Shown here piece by piece: positions 6,702 to 9,673 of a DNA stretch of 9,673 nucleotides (its first letter is position 1; every line of letters starts with the position of its first letter). Both the position numbers and the translations under genes were made by a program. The notes beneath the pieces are model-generated. The model ran no database searches, was not told where the DNA came from, and was given only the letters and a program-made list of their open reading frames with translations. The stretch is from JdFR-22 sp046537735 (lineage in GTDB: Archaea; Halobacteriota; Archaeoglobi; Archaeoglobales; Archaeoglobaceae): assembly GCA_046537735.1 (NCBI GenBank), contig JBKHKH010000072.1:1-9673 (forward strand), written 5' to 3'.

Positions 6702-7085
6702 CTATTTCTCAGCGATCTTCCTCTTGCCCATGGAATCGATATAGACCGTCTCTTCGCCTTCTTTGACCCTGTCCTGGATCTTCTTGGGAATGGGTAGCTC
6801 AAACGTCTCAAAGGTCTCCAGGTCCATCAGGTGGGCAGTATCTCCAGCAACGGACATTACCTGTGCCCTTTTTCTCTCCACAATAGGAACGCTTGTCTTG
6901 GAAGTCACTGGCTGGGTGAGACTCCTTCTCTGACCATCGAATATTCCGATGGCATCAATCCTGGCCTTTGCAGATCCATGCTTACCTGGTTTGCTGGTTG
7001 ACATGTCCACGATCTCACACGGCTCATCATCCAACAGTATATAACTGCCTACTTTTAGCTGTCTAATCTCAGCCTGCTGTCTCAT
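6702..7085 (-). CDS. eif5A: Translation factor aIF5A (hypusine-containing)
   Basis: Archaeal initiation factor 5A, the homologue of bacterial EF-P, which binds near the ribosomal E site and helps peptide-bond formation at difficult stretches such as prolines. The 127-residue protein has the full two-domain layout: an N-terminal SH3-like barrel carrying the modification loop STSKPGKHGSAK, with Lys35 as the predicted deoxyhypusine/hypusine site, and a C-terminal OB domain from about residue 73. It is the first gene of an operon with agmatinase. A TATA box lies at 7124-7133, and GAGGGA at 7091-7096, five bases before the ATG, serves as a ribosome site. Length and motif leave little doubt. Confidence 0.97.
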   Translation of the reverse strand: MRQQAEIRQLKVGSYILLDDEPCEIVDMSTSKPGKHGSAKARIDAIGIFDGQRRSLTQPVTSKTSVPIVERKRAQVMSVAGDTAHLMDLETFETFELPIPKKIQDRVKEGEETVYIDSMGKRKIAEK

Positions 7086-7123
7086 GTTTATCCCTCTATT
7101 TTCTCATTTTAATTCGACTGATT

Positions 7124-7133
7124 GATTTAAATC
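7124..7133 (-). promoter_or_regulatory. TATA box of the eIF5A-agmatinase operon
   Basis: GATTTAAATC, a perfect palindrome, is centred about 43 bases before the ATG at 7085. It predicts a start site near 7102 and a leader of about 17 bases that contains the GAGGGA ribosome site. Confidence 0.5.
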
Positions 7134-7222
7134 TTTCTGTTAGATCTCTAGTTGGCGTTACTTTAATCACTTGATCCTCTCGATAGTTATTATTTACATA
7201 AAGATTTTAAGTTTTAGAAAAG

Positions 7223-7230
7223 TATTTAAG
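7223..7230 (+). promoter_or_regulatory. TATA box of the acylphosphatase-fusion gene
   Basis: TATTTAAG is centred about 50 bases before the ATG at 7277, predicting a start near 7252 and a leader of about 25 bases. The divergent spacer 7086-7276 otherwise holds only A/T-rich sequence, including a short direct repeat (ATACATT twice at 7249-7262); I see no gene in it. Confidence 0.45.
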
Positions 7231-7267
7231 TTAGAGGATTGAAGTAATATACATTATACATTAATAA

Positions 7268-7273
7268 GGTGAT
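7268..7273 (+). promoter_or_regulatory. Shine-Dalgarno site of the acylphosphatase-fusion gene
   Basis: GGTGAT, a match to the archaeal anti-Shine-Dalgarno sequence, ends three bases before the ATG at 7277 and fixes that start. Confidence 0.6.
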
Positions 7274-7276
7274 GGG

Positions 7277-7990
7277 ATGAAGAGATTGACAGCGATTGTA
7301 AAGGGAAGGGTTCAGAAAGTAAATTATAGGAACACTGTTCAGGAAATCGCACGTCAGTTGAACATAACCGGTTATGTGAAGAATATTAAACCTTATGATG
7401 CCCAGATCGTTGCCGAAGGCGGGGAACCCGAGTTGAAAGAGTTCTTGGAAAGGATAAATGTGCAGGAATATCCTGTCCACGTCGAGGATCTCTCTGTAGA
7501 GTGGTCTGAAGGTAGAGGTGACTTCGAATATTTTGAAGTAATAAGAGGGGATTGGGAGGACGAACTCTTCGAAAGACTCGACTTCGCAGGAAGCCTGCTG
7601 TACAGCATCAATAATAAGCAGGACACCATGTTAGGTAAGCAAGATTCAATGCTGGAGAAGCAGGATGCTATGTTAGGTAAGCAAGATTCAATGCTGGAGA
7701 AGCAGGACTTGATGTTGCAAAAGCAGGATGAGACGATCGGAGAAATAAGGTTGAACAGGGAGGAGGTAAAGTTGACTAAAGAAGAAGTAAAATTGACCAG
7801 GGGAGAATTGAAGGATGAGATCAGGATGACCAGAGAAGGAGTAACAGAGGAGATAAGGAATTCTACTGGTGAGATCAAGGGGGAGGTCAGGGGTTTGAGA
7901 GACAACTTCAAATCACACTCCGAGGAGAGATTCAACAGGATCGAGAAGGATATCGGGGAGATCAAGGACAGGCTGGGCATGAACAGTTAG
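7277..7990 (+). CDS. Acylphosphatase domain fused to a long coiled coil
   Basis: Residues 1-90 form an acylphosphatase domain, a small enzyme that hydrolyses carboxyl-phosphate bonds such as those in acetyl- or carbamoyl-phosphate. The substrate-binding Arg18 and catalytic Asn36 (in GYVKN) are both kept. The phosphate loop is unusual: the common VQGVGFR reads VQKVNYR, with Lys14 and Asn16 replacing two glycines. After a short linker (about 91-113) comes a heptad-repeat tail to the C-terminus: six KQD-headed heptads at 114-155, then charged heptads such as EEVKLTK and ELKDEIR to about 233. Free acylphosphatases are about 90 residues, so the tail is 60% of this protein. It probably forms an oligomer or binds a partner. 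Similar tails occur, from memory, on acylphosphatases of some methanogens. A promoter and ribosome site precede it, and an oligo-T tract follows. Confidence 0.85.
   Translation: MKRLTAIVKGRVQKVNYRNTVQEIARQLNITGYVKNIKPYDAQIVAEGGEPELKEFLERINVQEYPVHVEDLSVEWSEGRGDFEYFEVIRGDWEDELFERLDFAGSLLYSINNKQDTMLGKQDSMLEKQDAMLGKQDSMLEKQDLMLQKQDETIGEIRLNREEVKLTKEEVKLTRGELKDEIRMTREGVTEEIRNSTGEIKGEVRGLRDNFKSHSEERFNRIEKDIGEIKDRLGMNS
7628..7707 (+). repeat. 42-base tandem repeat inside the coiled coil
   Basis: Positions 7628-7665 and 7670-7707 are identical over 38 bases with a period of 42 bases, i.e. 14 codons or two heptads. The flanking AAGCAGGA units continue the pattern less exactly. The identity includes silent positions, so this is a recent DNA duplication and not just protein-level similarity. 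The unit length keeps both reading frame and heptad phase. Confidence 0.9.
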
Positions 7991-8000
7991 TAGTTATCGA

Positions 8001-8007
8001 TCTTTTT
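8001..8007 (+). terminator. Oligo-T stop after the acylphosphatase-fusion gene
   Basis: TCTTTTT, 11-17 bases after the stop codon, ends in five T. It is consistent with archaeal intrinsic termination before the separate promoter of the endonuclease gene. Confidence 0.35.
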
Positions 8008-8021
8008 ACCATCTAAAGGTT

Positions 8022-8029
8022 GATAAATC
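8022..8029 (+). promoter_or_regulatory. Possible TATA box of the endonuclease III gene
   Basis: GATAAATC is centred about 25 bases before the ATG at 8050, which would give a leaderless mRNA. It is a weaker match than the other boxes in this window, but no Shine-Dalgarno site offers an alternative. Confidence 0.3.
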
Positions 8030-8049
8030 AGTTCGTTATTCTATTTTTA

Positions 8050-8697
8050 ATGAAATGCCAGGAGCTGGGATGGGGTAGGATTGTGGATATTATGTGGAGG
8101 GAAGCTGAAGCAAGGGAGGCTCCTGTCAGCAAGAAAAAATCTGGAACTCCTTTCAAGCATTTAGTGTCTGCTGTTCTCTCTTCTAGGACCAGAGATGAGA
8201 TGACCATTCAGGCAACTGAAAGGCTGTTTGAGGTTATAGAGGGCCCTGAAGACCTCAAAGAGTTGTCGGTAGATGAAATTGAGAAGCTGATATGGGGTGT
8301 GGGGTTCTACAGGGTCAAGGCCCACAAACTGAAGGAGCTGGCAGACACCCTGCTAAAGGACTACGGCTCTCTGGTTCCCTCGGATTATGAGGAGCTGGTG
8401 AAGTTGCCGGGTGTGGGGAGGAAGACCGCCAATGTTGTTCTGGCCAGCGCATTCAATAAGTCGGTTATTGCCGTAGATACCCACGTTCACCGGATATCCA
8501 ATAGAATGGGTTTCGTGGAGACGGAGAAACCTGAGGAGACTGAAGATGAGTTGAAGGAAATTGTGCCTAAAGATTATTGGGTGGGGTTGAACAGGGCTTT
8601 TGTGGGATTTGGGCAAACAGTATGTAAGCCCCAAAGGCCATTATGTAGTGAGTGTCCGTTCGATTATTGCTGCCCCAAGATTGGAGTTACTAAGTAG
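8050..8697 (+). CDS. nth: Endonuclease III (DNA glycosylase/AP lyase)
   Basis: A bifunctional base-excision repair enzyme that removes oxidised pyrimidines and nicks the resulting abasic site. Numbered from the ATG at 8050 (215 residues), the helix-hairpin-helix LPGVGRKTANVV is at about 119-130 with catalytic Lys125. The catalytic Asp143 is in AVDTHVHRISNR. The four cysteines of the [4Fe-4S] cluster follow as C192-x6-C199-x2-C202-x5-C208. The damage-binding helix reads LSSRTRDE, an archaeal version of the bacterial LSAQATD. A TTG at 8020 opens ten hydrophobic residues earlier, but they fit no known N-terminus and the TTG lacks a usable ribosome site, so I prefer 8050. It converges on the nucleotidyltransferase gene with a 35-base gap. 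Confidence 0.93.
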   Translation: MKCQELGWGRIVDIMWREAEAREAPVSKKKSGTPFKHLVSAVLSSRTRDEMTIQATERLFEVIEGPEDLKELSVDEIEKLIWGVGFYRVKAHKLKELADTLLKDYGSLVPSDYEELVKLPGVGRKTANVVLASAFNKSVIAVDTHVHRISNRMGFVETEKPEETEDELKEIVPKDYWVGLNRAFVGFGQTVCKPQRPLCSECPFDYCCPKIGVTK

Positions 8698-8732
8698 TAT
8701 GGAGTAATTATCTCAGTTCTTCAATCTCTTCT

Positions 8733-9062
8733 TTAATTTAGCTTTATCCAGTATTTAGAAGCGTCTCTCAGAACAATAGAATTTTTTTGTTCATTCTCTG
8801 TAGAGGTTATGGGGATCACTTCGACGTTTCGTATATCTTCCTTCCACATCACCTCATTTACCACATCCATTCTTTTTAAGGTGGGAAGATCACTCCAGCT
8901 ATCGGATACAACAATAAGATCGATGTCACTGGTCATTAAATGGTCATTGCGGGCGTAGCTTCCGAACAGGTAAACACTTTCCACTTCTATACCCTTGTTG
9001 TGAAGAGCTGTTATTAGTTTATCAACTCGTTCGATTACTTTTCTCGGCAACTTCTTTTGCAT
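8733..9062 (-). CDS. Minimal nucleotidyltransferase (MNT), partner of HEPN
   Basis: A 109-residue protein with the polymerase-beta-type nucleotidyltransferase signature GSx10DxD (S35, D46, D48 in GSYAR...SDIDL) and a likely third carboxylate at E81 (VEVIPIT). In HEPN/MNT pairs of the Shewanella HepT-MntA type, the MNT enzyme is the antitoxin and silences the HEPN RNase by attaching AMP. I choose the ATG at 9062 because GGAG lies nine bases upstream; a TTG at 9071 would add three residues. The gene overlaps the end of the HEPN gene by 41 bases, which implies coupled translation with HEPN read first. Confidence 0.88.
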   Translation of the reverse strand: MQKKLPRKVIERVDKLITALHNKGIEVESVYLFGSYARNDHLMTSDIDLIVVSDSWSDLPTLKRMDVVNEVMWKEDIRNVEVIPITSTENEQKNSIVLRDASKYWIKLN

Positions 9063-9435
9063 AATCCACAACTCCTTTTGCTAAATCCAAAGCTCTTTGC
9101 GCTTCAATTTCATCTACACTATCTGATGGCAAGCCATTTGCAGCATCAGGGTATCTGGAGATGGTATAATATTTATTAAGGATAAAAAGCTGTTTTTCCA
9201 GCTCTTCAGGTAAAGAAAATCCTGAATCTTTTAGATTCCGGTATAATTCTGTAACTGAGTGAAACTTGGGAGGGTCTTCTCTTTTAACTATAAAGAAGAG
9301 AGATTTTAATGCTTTTTCTACAGCTTGCTGAGAAAAGAAAGCTGTTCTGAAGTATCTGGTGTTCTGGAAGAATACTCCAGCGTCATATATATCGTCATCG
9401 GCACTGGCTAACCACAGTCTTACTTCTCTTCTCAT
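9022..9435 (-). CDS. HEPN-domain protein (toxin-type partner of MNT)
   Basis: A 137-residue all-alpha HEPN protein of the PF05168/COG1895 type. Family features are the N-terminal helix LASADDDIYDAG, the helix with FFSQQAVEKALKSLF (residues 33-47), PPKFHSVTEL in the middle, and the YYTISRYPDA segment at 89-98. Many HEPN toxins are RNases with an Rx4-6H site. Here R52 and H59 fit Rx6H on paper, but they lie in the segment that in this family normally reads PPxTHDL, so RNase activity is uncertain. It is the first gene of the pair, with its own TATA box and an apparently leaderless start. The block is visibly more AT-rich than the genes to its left, which fits a horizontally moving module. Confidence 0.85.
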   Translation of the reverse strand: MRREVRLWLASADDDIYDAGVFFQNTRYFRTAFFSQQAVEKALKSLFFIVKREDPPKFHSVTELYRNLKDSGFSLPEELEKQLFILNKYYTISRYPDAANGLPSDSVDEIEAQRALDLAKGVVDYAKEVAEKSNRTS

Positions 9436-9455
9436 CAGTGCTAGTTGACCGGTAG

Positions 9456-9465
9456 GTTATAAAAG
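9456..9465 (-). promoter_or_regulatory. TATA box of the HEPN-MNT operon
   Basis: CTTTTATAAC on the minus strand, a near-perfect archaeal TATA box, is centred about 26 bases before the ATG at 9435. The HEPN message is therefore probably leaderless. Confidence 0.6.
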
Positions 9466-9525
9466 GCTTGAGGAATGTCAAATGGGTTGTATAACTACTT
9501 CCCATCAAATCTATAATTAATATCC

Positions 9526-9673
9526 TTAGTTCTTCAGTCTCTTGTCTAACCATTCAGTATACTCTTTAAAAACATCCTGGGGAAGGGGATTGATGATCTG
9601 CAGGTCTTTTACTTTCTTCTTCATCCCACTATCAGTGGTGAAGATCATGGGGGCCAGGTGGGCTTTGGCTATC
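9526..9673 (-). CDS. C-terminal fragment of a possible PIN-domain protein
   Basis: The frame is open from the right window edge to a TAA at 9526-9528 and gives 48 residues. The visible part begins IAKAHLAPMIFTTDSGMKK, followed by a short IINP strand and a charged helix to the end. An AxxxA helix, a strand ending in TTD, then a small helix and strand resembles the C-terminal part of PIN-domain nucleases, where that Asp is a metal ligand. The fragment is too short for firm assignment. Its start and any partner lie outside the window. It reads in the same direction as the HEPN-MNT pair but is separated from it by 90 bases that contain the HEPN promoter. Confidence 0.5.
   Translation of the reverse strand, partial: IAKAHLAPMIFTTDSGMKKKVKDLQIINPLPQDVFKEYTEWLDKRLKN

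Noticed and set aside
7616..7735. Regular repeats read as a possible CRISPR array
   Set aside because: The units are directly tandem with no spacers, are in frame with a protein and encode heptads.
7393..7980. Long open frame of 195 residues antisense to the acylphosphatase fusion
   Set aside because: It is a by-product of the repetitive heptad codons on the other strand, low in complexity, with no promoter or ribosome site.
8020..8049. TTG start adding ten residues to endonuclease III
   Set aside because: No usable ribosome site for the TTG, the residues are not typical of the family, and a possible TATA element at 8022-8029 overlaps this stretch.

Overview
The window reads as a piece of an archaeal chromosome, most likely euryarchaeal. 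The reasons are an archaeal IF5A with its hypusine site, a single-copy tRNA-Ala(CGC) without an encoded CCA, a KaiC/RadA-type ATPase, a COG1831-type TatD-like hydrolase, a TldD/TldE pair, heavy AGA/AGG arginine codon use, and archaeal TATA boxes about 25-28 bases ahead of several start codons. The exact lineage cannot be read from the sequence.

Layout: positions 1-708 hold the 3' end of a KaiC-family ATPase gene (+). It converges on a metal-dependent TatD-like hydrolase (725-1558, -). Next on the minus strand are a very small PrsW/CPBP-like membrane protease candidate (1656-2111), a spacer with two hairpins and an 11-base copy of a tRNA 3' end, tRNA-Ala(CGC) (2310-2382) and a six-helix membrane protein (2436-3185). 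A divergent promoter region leads into the plus-strand operon tldD-tldE (3309-5841), two halves of a metalloprotease complex. It converges on the minus-strand operon eIF5A-agmatinase (7085 down to 5850), which joins a translation factor carrying hypusine to an enzyme of agmatine/polyamine metabolism.

A second divergent region (7086-7276) opens onto an acylphosphatase domain fused to a long heptad-repeat coiled coil (7277-7990), then an endonuclease III with an iron-sulphur cluster (8050-8697). The right end is an accessory-looking, more AT-rich block on the minus strand: a HEPN gene and a minimal nucleotidyltransferase gene overlapping by 41 bases (a HEPN/MNT toxin-antitoxin module). Upstream of it is the 3' end of a possible PIN-domain gene that runs out of the window.

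Most of the window is housekeeping or conserved archaeal material. The parts that deserve a second look are the acylphosphatase/coiled-coil fusion with its internal 42-base DNA repeat, the tRNA-adjacent repeat and hairpins, the minimal membrane protease, the eIF5A-agmatinase coupling and the HEPN/MNT block. I did not find a clearly undescribed multi-gene system.
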